Shown here in pieces: positions 43,613 to 52,493 of a stretch of DNA of 64,000 bases (position 1 is its first letter; the number at the start of each line of letters is the position of its first letter). The stretch covers positions 37,659 through 101,658 of the forward strand of contig NZ_VTSX01000021.1 of the NCBI RefSeq assembly GCF_008329705.1, written 5' to 3'. The notes under the pieces were generated by a model. The model was given only the letters and a program-made list of their open reading frames with translations, was not told where the DNA came from and did not search any database. The stretch comes from Chryseobacterium sp. SN22. Lineage in GTDB: Bacteria; Bacteroidota; Bacteroidia; Flavobacteriales; Weeksellaceae. A program made the translations under genes and the position numbers.

Positions 43613-44161
43613 ATGGAAAACATTGTCAACCTATTAAAATCCGGCGGAACCATTTTATACCCAACCGATACGATCTGGGGAATCGGATGTGACGCCACCA
43701 ATATAGAAGCCGTCAACAAAATTTTTGAAATCAAGAAACGGGAAAAAAACAAATCCATGATCATCCTCGTGGAATCTGAAAAGAGGCTGCAGGACCTGGT
43801 GGATGTTCCGGAGATGGCTTGGGAAATCATCGACCTGAGCGAAAAGCCGGTTACCATTGTTTACGAAAAGCCGCGGGGCCTGCCGAAAGAACTGCTGGCG
43901 GAGGACGGAAGCATCGGAATCCGTCTCGTTAAGAATGATTTCTGTAAAAAATTAATTACAAAACTCAACCGGCCTCTGGTTTCCACGTCGGCCAATTTCA
44001 GCGGTGAAAAAAGTCCGCTTGCATTTTCGGATATTTCTCCGGAAATGATCGGCCTGGTGGATTATGCCGTGGAAGAAGACCGCGAAAAAGTTTCTAAATA
44101 TTCAGGATCTTCGGTGATCAAGATTTGGAATGACAACAGAATAAAAGTGCTCCGCGAATAA
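43613..44161 (+). CDS. Sua5/YciO/YrdC family threonylcarbamoyl-AMP synthase
   Basis: The 182-residue product has the YrdC fold. Conserved residues include the substrate-binding segment GGTILYPTDTIWGIGCDA, KKREKNKSMIIL, EKPVTIVYEKP, IGIRLVKNDFC and RPLVSTSANFSGEKSP. It makes threonylcarbamoyl-AMP for the t6A37 modification of tRNAs. It is the single-domain TsaC-like form, without the C-terminal Sua5 extension. Its promoter box lies within a REP-like repeat. Confidence 0.92.
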   Translation: MENIVNLLKSGGTILYPTDTIWGIGCDATNIEAVNKIFEIKKREKNKSMIILVESEKRLQDLVDVPEMAWEIIDLSEKPVTIVYEKPRGLPKELLAEDGSIGIRLVKNDFCKKLITKLNRPLVSTSANFSGEKSPLAFSDISPEMIGLVDYAVEEDREKVSKYSGSSVIKIWNDNRIKVLRE

Positions 44162-44334
44162 AAAGAAAAAGATTTAATTATCTTTGCAACATAATACAGC
44201 CATTAAGAAGCCGGAGCTTTGGTATTTAACCTGAATATCCGTTTTTCTTAATGGTTTTACATTAGATAACGGGATGGAAACTGCCTTTGCTTTTGTCATC
44301 CGTGATCTGAAAACTATTATTTAAACCTAAAAAA

Positions 44335-45756
44335 ATGTTCATTAATTTAAATCAGAATAAAAACCTGAAACTTTTCAAAATCATTTCTGAGGTCGCAGCC
44401 CGGAACAACCAGTCGGTATATATTGTCGGCGGCTATGTGCGGGATCTGCTGATGAAGAGAAAAGCATCCACGGATATTGATTTTGTCACTGAACAGAGCG
44501 GCATTGAGCTGGCGCAGCACGTCGGGCAGGAAATCGATCCTAAAATGAAGGTTTCGGTTTTTAAGACATACGGTACCGCCATGATCCGGTATAAAGACCT
44601 GGAGTTGGAATTTGTGGGTGCCCGGAAAGAAAGCTATACCGAAGACAGCCGGAAGCCGGAAGTGGAAGGCGGAACCATTGAGGATGACCAGAAAAGAAGG
44701 GATTTTACCGTTAATGCCATGGCCATCTCCCTGAACAAAGATCATTTCGGTGAGCTGATCGACCCGTTTGATGGGGTGAAAGACCTGGAAAAAGGAATCT
44801 TAAGAACACCTTTGGAGCCGGCGCAGACCTATTCCGATGATCCGCTGCGGATGATGCGGGCAGTCCGCTTTGCATCAACCTTGCAGTTTCAGATTGAAGA
44901 AAAGTCTCTGGAAGCGATCAGTCAGGAAGCGGAAAGAATCAAAATCGTTTCCCGCGAAAGGATCATGGTGGAATTCAATAAGATCATGCTTTCGGAAAAA
45001 CCGTCGATCGGACTCAGATTAATGGAGCAGACCGGACTGATGAAACTGATTATTCCCGAACTGATTGATCTGAAAGGCGTAGAAGAGGTGGAAGGGCAGA
45101 CCCATAAAGATAATTTTTACCACACCCTCGAAGTAGTGGATAATATTTCGGTAAATACCGACAATCTATGGTTGCGGTGGTCGGCTTTATTGCACGATAT
45201 CGGCAAGGCGCCGACAAAGAAATTCGTAGAAGGAACGGGATGGACATTTCACGGGCATGAGTTTTTAGGTTCCAAAATGGTCAGAACGCTGTTTCAGCGG
45301 TTAAAGCTACCGCTGGGCCCGGATATGAAATACGTGCAGAAAATGGTCAAACTTTCTTCCCGTCCGATTGCCCTGATTACCGATGATGCTTCGGATTCGG
45401 CATTAAGAAGGCTGCTTTTTGATGCAGGAGAAGATCTGGAGGATCTGTTTACGCTTTGCAAAGCCGATATTACGACAAAAAATTCCAGGAAACAGGAAAA
45501 ATTCAAGAAGAATTTCGAATATGTGGCCGTCAAGATCAAAGAAGTGGAAGAGAAGGACCAAGTGCGGAATTTCCAGCCACCGATCTCCGGGGAAGAAATC
45601 ATGGCGATGTTCAACCTTAAGCCCGGCCGCGAAATCGGGATCTTAAAGGAAAAAGTAAAAGAAGCCATTCTGGAAGGCGAAATCGGAAATGACAGTGAAG
45701 AAGCCAGAAGGTTTGTTATTACCGAAGCGGAAAAGCTGGGACTGGAATTGGTTTAA
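44335..45756 (+). CDS. cca: CCA tRNA nucleotidyltransferase (HD-domain class)
   Basis: The 473-residue product has the class II nucleotidyltransferase motif VGGYVRDLLMKRKASTDIDF, the NTP-binding motif RRDFTVNAMAI, and the tRNA-binding DDPLRMMRAVRFA and EKSLEAI helices. A C-terminal HD domain has LLHDIGKAPTK and HGHEFLG. It repairs and adds the 3' CCA of tRNAs. It may also have a phosphohydrolase role through the HD site. A small membrane protein gene starts 3 bases after its stop. Confidence 0.94.
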   Translation: MFINLNQNKNLKLFKIISEVAARNNQSVYIVGGYVRDLLMKRKASTDIDFVTEQSGIELAQHVGQEIDPKMKVSVFKTYGTAMIRYKDLELEFVGARKESYTEDSRKPEVEGGTIEDDQKRRDFTVNAMAISLNKDHFGELIDPFDGVKDLEKGILRTPLEPAQTYSDDPLRMMRAVRFASTLQFQIEEKSLEAISQEAERIKIVSRERIMVEFNKIMLSEKPSIGLRLMEQTGLMKLIIPELIDLKGVEEVEGQTHKDNFYHTLEVVDNISVNTDNLWLRWSALLHDIGKAPTKKFVEGTGWTFHGHEFLGSKMVRTLFQRLKLPLGPDMKYVQKMVKLSSRPIALITDDASDSALRRLLFDAGEDLEDLFTLCKADITTKNSRKQEKFKKNFEYVAVKIKEVEEKDQVRNFQPPISGEEIMAMFNLKPGREIGILKEKVKEAILEGEIGNDSEEARRFVITEAEKLGLELV

Positions 45757-45758
45757 AA

Positions 45759-46048
45759 ATGTTTTTCGGAGTATTCGACTATATCGTACTGGCAATCATT
45801 GTAATCTTCAGCTTTACAGCCTGGAAATACAGGATCATTATAAATGCAATTGGATATTTTATCTGGTTGTATTTTTATTTTTTGGAATCACAATTCCTGT
45901 TGGTTCCATCCATTATGAAGTTCAGAAAGCCATAAAAGGTCAGCCGTCTGCTGATAACTTTACCTTATTATACACTTTCTTCAGATTTCCCGTCTGGTGG
46001 CTGATCGGTTTGCTTGAAATATTCTGGCTAAGATATGTCCTGAAATAA
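45759..46048 (+). pseudogene. Small membrane protein gene, probably frameshifted
   Basis: ATG 45759, two bases past cca, reads a hydrophobic start (MFFGVFDYIVLAIIVIF). From about 45800-45840 a different frame reads YKCNWIFYLVVFLFFGITIPVG and continues with HYEVQKAIKGQPSADNF and FRFPVWWLIGLLEIFWLRYVLK to TAA 46048. One base inserted or lost between these points would give a three-helix membrane protein of about 95 residues. The upstream frame alone ends after 51 codons. The family is unknown. Confidence 0.45.
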
Positions 46049-46348
46049 AGTAATTGTTGAAGTATTTAATGTGAATCCGATAGTATTTAATTTGTTTTCA
46101 GCGATTTAATGAAAGAAAAAGCAGAGATATGACTCGGATTTTAAATAGAATTTTATCTTAACAGCATGCCAATAAGATCATTTAATATATAAGACTGTCG
46201 GCAGTATATTAACCGAAGAAACTTCCAGCATCCAGCATCCTTCTCCAGTCTTTTAAATCCTTCTCCTGGTTTGAATTCACTTAAATGTTAAGAGGGAAAA
46301 ACTTCCAGCCTCCAGCTTCCTTTTTCCAACCTGTTCTACTTAAAAAAT
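46049..46348. other. Intergenic region with CTTCCAGC-type near repeats
   Basis: No gene is seen. Two similar segments, at 46220-46252 and 46309-46338, repeat AACTTCCAGC followed by further CCAGC(A/T)TCC units, suggesting a degenerate tandem or dispersed repeat. Confidence 0.4.
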
Positions 46349-46374
46349 CCGTCCGGCTCATAGGAGCCGGACGG
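46349..46374 (-). terminator. Terminator of the btuB-btuG-like unit
   Basis: A perfect 11-base-pair stem (46349-46359 with 46364-46374) with A/T runs on both sides lies 38 bases beyond the stop of the 358-residue lipoprotein, on the minus strand. Confidence 0.88.
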
Positions 46375-46411
46375 AAAAAAAAGTGGTTATATTCGCGGAT
46401 AAGCCGGAATA

Positions 46412-47488
46412 TTAATTTTTATAGAAACCGTTTGTGGCAATTCCTGTATTGAAAGAGGTTAACAATGAACCGTTGTTGGCATTGTAAACCGATACTTTAC
46501 TGTCTGAGGTAAAATTTTTGGCATCAGCAATGTACAGTCTTCCGTCGATCACGTTGAATCCGTACAGGTTGGTAACACCCGTTAAGGAAACCAAAGCAGC
46601 GGTAGGAGCCGTTGTAGAGGTAATGCTCATTGAATACACTTTGCTGTAATCCACGAAATAGAATTTATCCGAATCGATTTTCAGCTTCTGAACCTGAGGA
46701 ATGGTCGTCAGGGTTGTCGTCTGATAGGCCCCCGTTGCCGTATTGATCTTATAGATATAAGAAGCGGTATCATTAGAAGTAAGTACATAGGCAGATCCGT
46801 TATAAGAAACAAGATCTCTGATAATTGCGCCATTGTTCGGTAAACTTACCGTAGTAGCCACCGAGTTGCTGGAAGTATTGATGATGGTGATGGTGTTTCC
46901 GGTCGGGTGGCTTGCGTAAGGAGGGGTAGAATCATAGTAAGCTCCATCGGTCTGTACCACGATATTCCCTCCGGCTTCAACTACTTTCTCCGCATAACGG
47001 TCGAAATTGATGCTCTTCACGAAACTGTTGTCGCTTGAATTGTAAACGTTAAGTTTCTTTACCGATCCGAAATTGTTGTTGGTTACATAATATTGGCTTC
47101 CGGAATAGGCGATGTATCTTGGATTATCAAGATTTGCCGTAACGGTAGCCTGCTTTTTGAAAGTCTGTCGGTTAACGATTTCAATTTTGTTAGGCGTATT
47201 CATGACCAGATACGCATTGTCGCCTCTGAAACCGATGGTCTGAAGAACGCTTCCTAAAATTTCCTTGTTGTTGTTTGCCGCATAGATCCCGTTCTGTAAA
47301 GCCGCAAGGTCGTTGCTTACGTAAGAAACATCAGAAGTTGGTGTGGTAAACCCTCCTTCATTGGCAATGATAATACCGTTGGTATAATCTGTTTTTTGTG
47401 TTTCCATCACAAATTCGTCATCGCTACAGGCAATGTTGAACAACAGGGCCGAAGCAAATGCAAGAGATAAAATTTTTCTGATTTTCAT
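46412..47488 (-). CDS. DUF5074/YncE-like beta-propeller lipoprotein, probably BtuG-type cobalamin binder
   Basis: The 358-residue product has a lipobox ending FNIACSDDE (Cys 21) and a seven-bladed-propeller-like body. Repeating blades include ANLDNPRYIAYSGSQYYVTN, SLPNNGAIIRDLVSYNGSAYVLTS and IDGRLYIADAK. DUF5074 lipoproteins partnered with BtuB are called BtuG in Bacteroides; they bind B12 with high affinity on the surface and pass it to the receptor. Here the gene is 10 bases behind a BtuB-like receptor and under the same cobalamin riboswitch, which supports that role. B12 binding itself is inferred. Confidence 0.82.
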   Translation of the reverse strand: MKIRKILSLAFASALLFNIACSDDEFVMETQKTDYTNGIIIANEGGFTTPTSDVSYVSNDLAALQNGIYAANNNKEILGSVLQTIGFRGDNAYLVMNTPNKIEIVNRQTFKKQATVTANLDNPRYIAYSGSQYYVTNNNFGSVKKLNVYNSSDNSFVKSINFDRYAEKVVEAGGNIVVQTDGAYYDSTPPYASHPTGNTITIINTSSNSVATTVSLPNNGAIIRDLVSYNGSAYVLTSNDTASYIYKINTATGAYQTTTLTTIPQVQKLKIDSDKFYFVDYSKVYSMSITSTTAPTAALVSLTGVTNLYGFNVIDGRLYIADAKNFTSDSKVSVYNANNGSLLTSFNTGIATNGFYKN

Positions 47489-47498
47489 TTATTTTTAT

Positions 47499-49328
47499 TT
47501 AAAAATTAATATTCAAATAGACGCTGTAATTCCTTTTAGGCAGCGGATAAAAAGCGGTGGTCTGATAGATTTCATTAAAAATATTGTTCACCTTACCGCC
47601 AATGGTGTAATGCTTGAAAAAAGTTCCTGAAGCTCCCGCATTCATCACAAAATACGGCTCTATGGCAGCACTTCTTTTTTCTTCGCTGTCGGCGTAGGTA
47701 AGCCCGTTGTACATCCCCTGAACATAAAGTTTTATAAAAGAATACCGGTAATCGATGTTTCCGAAAAACTTATGGAGCGGAACATACATCATCTGCTTGT
47801 CCGTTTCAAGATTGGTGGATTTCGTATACGAATAGCCCAGATTCGATCTCAGCAGATGTTTCCCGAATTTTCTTCCGTATTCAACCTGGGATTCGAGGCC
47901 GTATGACTGCACTTTAGACGTATTGACCGGAGAGTAATAGCCCATGTTGCCCGGAAGCCAGGTAATCATATCCGTAATCCTGATGTAATAAGGCGTCAGC
48001 GTTAGTTTTACATTGGCGATGGTAAACTGGTTTTTCAGGTCAAACTGATAAGCCGTTTCAGGTTTTAGGTCAAGGTTTCCGCCGGGCTGCCAGTAAAGAT
48101 CATTAAAGGAGGGATATCTGAAATTTTTAGCTGCATTCAGGTTAAGATTGTACCATTTTGCCACGTTCCAGTTTCCCGAAAAAGAAAGCAGGGTTGGGGT
48201 AGTATACCCTTCAACGAAATCCTTCTTGATCCCTGCTTCAAAACGCAAATCTTTTGTCGCAAAATACCGCAGTAATCCGGCTAGGGAACCGACATTCCGG
48301 CTGATACTTTTAATGCCGCTCATGTAGCCTTCCCCCTTATTCACCTGGAATTCCCCGATGATATTGAGGTTCCATTTCGGACTCAGGAAATAGTTGAAAT
48401 CATTTTTCAGGATATAATTTTTACCCGTTCCGCCACTGCTTTTAGGGTTGCTGATATTGTCGAAATACTGGAAGTTTTCTTCCGTATACGCAGCACGGAA
48501 TACATTATTCAGCTTAGACGTATTCCAGTCCCAGACCAGGAGGCTTCTCACATTCTGGGTTTCATATTTGGTTTTGGTCTGGCTGTCGAAAAATACGGGA
48601 AAATGCTGGGTTCCGTTGAAAAACTCGGAAATCCACGAAACCTGGTGATGCGGCGCAATTTTATAGGCTGCTGCAAAATTAAAGTTCGTATTTGCATATT
48701 CTCCGTTTTGGTTGATGTAGTTCCTCGATTCTTCCACCGCATAATCATTTTCGCTTACCGAGTAATTCCCCGAAAATTTAAAACTGAATTTATTATTGGA
48801 GAAAGACGCTTTTGCAAAATTATTATACGTACCGAAGGAGGCCGCTTCAGAAAATAACGAGGTCTGCAACCCTTTATCAAACTCAAGGCTGTTGTTGAGG
48901 TGTATCGTTCCTCCGATGGCTCCGCTTCCGTAAATAACACCTACACTTCCTGCTTTTACATCAAGCTGGTCGAATCCCATCGACGGAATGTTATTCACAT
49001 CCCCCTGTCCCAGAAACTGGGAGTTGATGTTGATGCCGTTCCATACAAAAGCGGTGTGCCCGGCGCCTGTTCCCCGGAAAGAAGGCGATGACACCGCACC
49101 GCGTCCGTTCTCTTTGATGTAAACAAGCGATTGAAAACGTAATATCTCGGAAAGATTGGTTGAGTTTTTCCTGGCGTCTTCCGGACGGATGGTGTTTACT
49201 TTATGGAAAAGTTTCACCTTGCTCATCTGGTTATCGAAAACATAAACGGTATCGATCGCTGTTTCCTGTCCGAAAAGAAAACAACCGTAAGACGAAAAAA
49301 GCAGTACCAGCGATTTTTTTATATCCAT
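47499..49328 (-). CDS. btuB: TonB-dependent vitamin B12 receptor (BtuB-like)
   Basis: The 609-residue product has a signal peptide ending LFGQ, a short TonB-box-like DTVYVFD, a plug domain with SPSFRGTGAGHTAFVWNGININ and IYGSGAIGGTIHLNN, and an extended beta-barrel ending in PLPKRNYSVYLNINF with a terminal aromatic residue. It should import cobalamin across the outer membrane with TonB energy. The cobalamin riboswitch immediately upstream gives the substrate. The BtuG-like lipoprotein follows in the same transcript. Confidence 0.92.
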   Translation of the reverse strand: MDIKKSLVLLFSSYGCFLFGQETAIDTVYVFDNQMSKVKLFHKVNTIRPEDARKNSTNLSEILRFQSLVYIKENGRGAVSSPSFRGTGAGHTAFVWNGININSQFLGQGDVNNIPSMGFDQLDVKAGSVGVIYGSGAIGGTIHLNNSLEFDKGLQTSLFSEAASFGTYNNFAKASFSNNKFSFKFSGNYSVSENDYAVEESRNYINQNGEYANTNFNFAAAYKIAPHHQVSWISEFFNGTQHFPVFFDSQTKTKYETQNVRSLLVWDWNTSKLNNVFRAAYTEENFQYFDNISNPKSSGGTGKNYILKNDFNYFLSPKWNLNIIGEFQVNKGEGYMSGIKSISRNVGSLAGLLRYFATKDLRFEAGIKKDFVEGYTTPTLLSFSGNWNVAKWYNLNLNAAKNFRYPSFNDLYWQPGGNLDLKPETAYQFDLKNQFTIANVKLTLTPYYIRITDMITWLPGNMGYYSPVNTSKVQSYGLESQVEYGRKFGKHLLRSNLGYSYTKSTNLETDKQMMYVPLHKFFGNIDYRYSFIKLYVQGMYNGLTYADSEEKRSAAIEPYFVMNAGASGTFFKHYTIGGKVNNIFNEIYQTTAFYPLPKRNYSVYLNINF

Positions 49329-49365
49329 TTTCTTTTTGCCTTTCCTCCGAAAGCAATTATTTTAA

Positions 49366-49515
49366 ATTAGATTCTGGCAGGTCTCCTGACTTTCGCTTTC
49401 TACACCTTCCCGTTGACACAGTGGTTTGTCGTAGAAATCTTTTTGCGATTTACAGTTGCGGGGACAGTTCGGGGTTTCCACCCGATTCCCTTTTCATTCC
49501 AAATGATTGGAAACC
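49366..49515 (-). promoter_or_regulatory. Cobalamin riboswitch (B12-sensing aptamer)
   Basis: On the minus strand the leader carries the conserved cobalamin aptamer blocks in order: GGGAATCGGGTGGAAA near 49492-49477, CCCCGCAACTGTAA near 49464-49450, CCACTG, GGGAAGG, and the B12 box AGTCAGGAGACCTGCC (49391-49376). About 47 bases lie between the B12 box and the btuB ATG. It should lower expression of btuB and the downstream lipoprotein when adenosylcobalamin is present, by occluding translation or transcription. Confidence 0.93.
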
Positions 49516-49525
49516 AAAATTTTTG

Positions 49526-49556
49526 CAAAGATAAACTTATTCAATGGAAAAGCAAA
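49526..49556 (-). promoter_or_regulatory. Promoter of the riboswitch-btuB transcript
   Basis: On the minus strand TTTG (49556-49553) and TATCTTTG (49533-49526) are separated by 19 bases, an excellent match to the Bacteroidetes consensus. Transcription would begin just before the aptamer. Confidence 0.75.
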
Positions 49557-50052
49557 CCCCAAAACCGAATAACCCCAAACTATGGTATGAGCACTATAAA
49601 ACCTACAGGCAATTATAAATAAAGAACCGGCCCTACATAAACCTTCTGCCAAATTCCGGCTATTTCCCCATATGCTCTTAAACCTTCAAACTCATACAAC
49701 TTCAAATCCTCCAGGTCCTTAAAAAATATCAGGAGCTTATTCCCGCTATCCACTGTATCTTTTGGATTACGGCTTCCGCTCTGCTCCATCCGCAACCCAA
49801 AAGGATGCCGCTTCTATCGGGGCTAAAAATCCGGGACAGGATGGCTTTGAGAGCCTTAGTCACCCTCATAACAAATCCCTTTCGTAAGGAAAAAGGAAAA
49901 AACAGACCTGTGAGAAATATACGCAATCCAAATATTACGAACTACACGAAAACGAAGCGTAATTCTTCCGCTCCGGCTGGGGGAGTGGATAAATTCAAAG
50001 AAAATTTAGACGGGGTGGTTTAAAAGTATTAAGAAAATCAAAAAGTTAAAAA
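49557..50052. other. Intergenic region with structured and repeated elements, no gene
   Basis: Two things stand out. At 49741-49860 there is a GC-rich structured segment: ATCTTTTGG (49758-49766) pairs with CCAAAAGGAT (49798-49807), and CGG (49771-49773) pairs with CCG (49791-49793) inside it; a GGCT/AGCC hairpin follows near 49844-49856. At 49965-50022 a segment coding for no clear gene contains TTCAAAGAAAATTTAGACGG and GGGGTGGTTT, which I believe recurs in Chryseobacterium intergenic DNA. Reading frames in this region on either strand look like chance. Confidence 0.45.
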
Positions 50053-50535
50053 TTACAAAAAAGTCGCATCAAAATAAAACGGCAACAGATCTTTAATCGC
50101 GTGCACTTTTACCACTTCCTCATTCATGCTTGAAAAATAAAGATCGATGTTCTCCTGCTGCTTGGTTTCGTATTCCATCAGGCTCTGGCGGCACCCTCCG
50201 CATGGCGGAATCGGCGGGTTTTTCTCATGGAATTCTTTAGGCCCGCCCACCACAAAGATCTTTCTAATCTTTACATCCGGAAAATTGGCGGCAATCCAGA
50301 ACAAGGCTGTTCGTTCCGCACAAAGCCCGGAAGGGTAGGCCGCATTTTCCTGGTTGTTTCCCAAGTATATTTCCCCGTTTTCAAGCAGGACGGAACAGCC
50401 CACCAGGAAATTGGAGTAGGGGGCATAGGCTTTCTCGCGGGCTTCTTTGGCTTTTTCGAATAATTTTTTCTCTATATCGTTCAGTTCGGTACTATTCTTA
50501 AAATACTCGTAACGGATCTGAGTTTCTTTTTTCAT
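50053..50535 (-). CDS. cdd: Cytidine deaminase
   Basis: The 160-residue product has the zinc-dependent deaminase core: APYSNFLVGCSVLLENGE, GNNQENAAYPSGLCAERTA (zinc Cys and catalytic Glu) and PPIPPCGGCRQSLMEY (two zinc cysteines). It converts cytidine or deoxycytidine to uridine forms in nucleoside salvage. It is a tetrameric-type short enzyme, here with an N-terminal extension of about 15 residues. It stands alone on the minus strand, divergent from the OYE gene. Confidence 0.94.
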   Translation of the reverse strand: MKKETQIRYEYFKNSTELNDIEKKLFEKAKEAREKAYAPYSNFLVGCSVLLENGEIYLGNNQENAAYPSGLCAERTALFWIAANFPDVKIRKIFVVGGPKEFHEKNPPIPPCGGCRQSLMEYETKQQENIDLYFSSMNEEVVKVHAIKDLLPFYFDATFL

Positions 50536-50638
50536 ATATTGTGGATTAAAAAAAGGGGGATAAAATTACTTCTTTTTCGTGAGGTGGGCAATATAGGCCT
50601 GTTCTTTGCAACGTTCAATTTTTTAAAACCAGATTAAA

Positions 50639-51691
50639 ATGTTATATACTCCAATTAAATTCAGAAATGTTGAGTTGAAAAACCGTTGGGTGATGTCGCC
50701 CATGTGTATGTATTCCTGTGAAAACGGACTGGCCAATGACTTCCATTTTGTGCATTACGGCAGCCGTGCCCAGGGCGGAACGGGTTTAATTATTGTAGAG
50801 GCTACCGGTGTAGAGCCCCGCGGGCGGATTACCAACCATTGTATGGGCATCTGGACCGATGAACAGGCCGAAAAACTCCGGAAAATCGTGGAATTTGTGC
50901 ATCAGCATTCAGAAAGCAAGATCGGAATCCAGCTGGCCCATTCGGGGAGGAAAGGTTCTACCTGGAACAATATCCAGATTCCGGTGGAAGAAGGTTGGGA
51001 AACCATAGCGCCGAGCTCCGTTCCCTATCATCCGAAAGAAAGGATTCCGCATGCTTTGACGACGGAAGAAATAAAGGAACAGGTACAGCATTTTAAGCTG
51101 GCGGCGAGAAGGGCGGCAGCGGCAGGTTTTGACGTGATTGAAATTCATGCGGCCCACGGCTATCTCCTGCATCAGTTTCTGTCACCGCTGTCCAACATCC
51201 GGACCGACGAATATGGCGGAAGCTTTGAAAACAGAATCCGGTTCCTGCTGGAAGTAGTGGATGCGGTAAACGAAGAACTGGATGAAAACATAGCCCTTTT
51301 TGTAAGGATTTCCGGAACCGAATATGCTGAAAACGGCTGGGATGTGGACGATAGTGTCGAATTATCTAAAATCCTGAAACAGCATCAGGTGGATCTGGTA
51401 GACGTTTCCAGCGGAGGAAATATCCATGGTGCCAAGATTCCGGTTCATGAAGGATATCAGGTTCCGTTCGCTTCAAAAGTACGCAACGAAGCGGAGGCCG
51501 AAACCGGAGCGGTAGGACTGATCACCACCACAGAACAGGCGGAAGAAATTCTTCAGAAAGGAGAAGCCGATCTGATTTTTATTGCCCGGGAGATCTTAAG
51601 GAACCCGTACAAAGCGGTTCATGGGTCTTTCCAAATGAATAAAGATTGCTTTTTCCCGCATCAGTATGAAAGAGCCAGAATTTCTGGTTAA
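50639..51691 (+). CDS. namA: NADH:flavin oxidoreductase, Old Yellow Enzyme (YqjM/NamA type)
   Basis: The 350-residue product is a TIM-barrel ene-reductase of the YqjM class. It has the flavin-contact Cys in SPMCMYSCENG, QLAHSGRKGS, the substrate histidine segment EIHAAHGYLLHQFLSPLSN and FIAREILRNPY near the end. It reduces activated C=C bonds with NAD(P)H and FMN. The gene has its own leader and is followed by a DUF2752 gene on the same strand after 31 bases. Substrate preference is not readable. Confidence 0.9.
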   Translation: MLYTPIKFRNVELKNRWVMSPMCMYSCENGLANDFHFVHYGSRAQGGTGLIIVEATGVEPRGRITNHCMGIWTDEQAEKLRKIVEFVHQHSESKIGIQLAHSGRKGSTWNNIQIPVEEGWETIAPSSVPYHPKERIPHALTTEEIKEQVQHFKLAARRAAAAGFDVIEIHAAHGYLLHQFLSPLSNIRTDEYGGSFENRIRFLLEVVDAVNEELDENIALFVRISGTEYAENGWDVDDSVELSKILKQHQVDLVDVSSGGNIHGAKIPVHEGYQVPFASKVRNEAEAETGAVGLITTTEQAEEILQKGEADLIFIAREILRNPYKAVHGSFQMNKDCFFPHQYERARISG

Positions 51692-51722
51692 TTTTATATA
51701 TTTGAAAAACAAAATCATCTGA

Positions 51723-52019
51723 ATGAGAATAGAAGACTTCATGCTGCCGTGCCCGATTAAAAAGTATTTCGGAATCGAATGCTTTGGCTGCGGAACACAG
51801 CGGGCTGTGGTCATGGTGTTTGAAGGAAGGTTTACGGAAGCGTTTCATATGTTTCCGGCAGTATATACCATATTGCTGTTCTTTGCCACCGTTGTTCTCA
51901 ATTTTGTAGACAGGAAAAGAAATTACAGCAGTATATTGGTTTTTTTAGCCATATTTAATGCTATTGTTATGGTTATTTCCTATTTTTATAAACACTTATT
52001 TGTACACACCTTAAACTAA
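51723..52019 (+). CDS. DUF2752 membrane protein
   Basis: The 98-residue product has the DUF2752 signature CPIKKYFGIECFGCGTQRA in its first 27 residues, then two hydrophobic helices (VYTILLFFATVVLNFV and SILVFLAIFNAIVMVISYF). The function of the family is unknown; it is common in Bacteroidetes, often next to the CCC-motif membrane protein seen here 16 bases downstream. Confidence 0.88.
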   Translation: MRIEDFMLPCPIKKYFGIECFGCGTQRAVVMVFEGRFTEAFHMFPAVYTILLFFATVVLNFVDRKRNYSSILVFLAIFNAIVMVISYFYKHLFVHTLN

Positions 52020-52035
52020 ATCAAAATTATAAACT

Positions 52036-52368
52036 ATGGATCAACAAAAATTACCCAACGCAACCGCCGTCTTAATCTTAGGAATCGTATCGATTGTAGG
52101 ATGCTGCTGCTACGGGCTTCCCGGGCTTATTGCGGGAATTATTGCGCTTGTCTTAGCTAAAAAAGACGGCGAGCTGTACAGAAAGAACCCGGCACTGTAT
52201 TCCAATTACAGCCAGCTGAATGCCGGTAAAATTATGGCAATCATCGGAATCGTACTCAGCGTATTGTACGTTATTTATGTCATCGTAATGCTTTCAACCG
52301 TCGGATGGGAGGCAATGAAAGACCCTCAGCTAATGCAGGAAAGGATGAGAGACCTGATGGGTCAGTAA
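52036..52368 (+). CDS. CCC-motif membrane protein (DUF4190-like)
   Basis: The 110-residue product begins with a hydrophobic region carrying three consecutive cysteines (VGCCCYGLPGLIAGIIALVLAKK), and has a second helix (KIMAIIGIVLSVLYVIYVIVML). It belongs to small membrane proteins found beside DUF2752 genes. Function is unknown. A terminator follows 17 bases later. Confidence 0.85.
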   Translation: MDQQKLPNATAVLILGIVSIVGCCCYGLPGLIAGIIALVLAKKDGELYRKNPALYSNYSQLNAGKIMAIIGIVLSVLYVIYVIVMLSTVGWEAMKDPQLMQERMRDLMGQ

Positions 52369-52384
52369 TCCGGATCGGAAATAA

Positions 52385-52417
52385 AAAAAGCCTTCTCCCA
52401 ACTGGGGAAGGCTTTTT
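52385..52417 (+). terminator. Terminator of the DUF2752/CCC pair
   Basis: AGCCTTC and GAAGGCT (with CCC/GGG and a bulge) form the stem within 52385-52417, followed by a T run. Confidence 0.85.
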
Positions 52418-52493
52418 CATGTAAAAAATTTCAGATCTAAAAGATTAGCGGTAAGCATTAAATTTCCATGATCAAGCTTCCATCATCCATTCA

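Noticed and set aside
45689..46048. A 119-codon frame beginning inside cca
   Set aside because: Its first part lies in the coding sequence of cca in another frame. Only the part after about 45800 looks like protein, and that is explained by a frameshifted gene starting at 45759.
49613..50023. Several 60-72 codon frames on both strands in the gap upstream of btuB
   Set aside because: They overlap each other and follow the structured and repeated DNA rather than showing coding signals.
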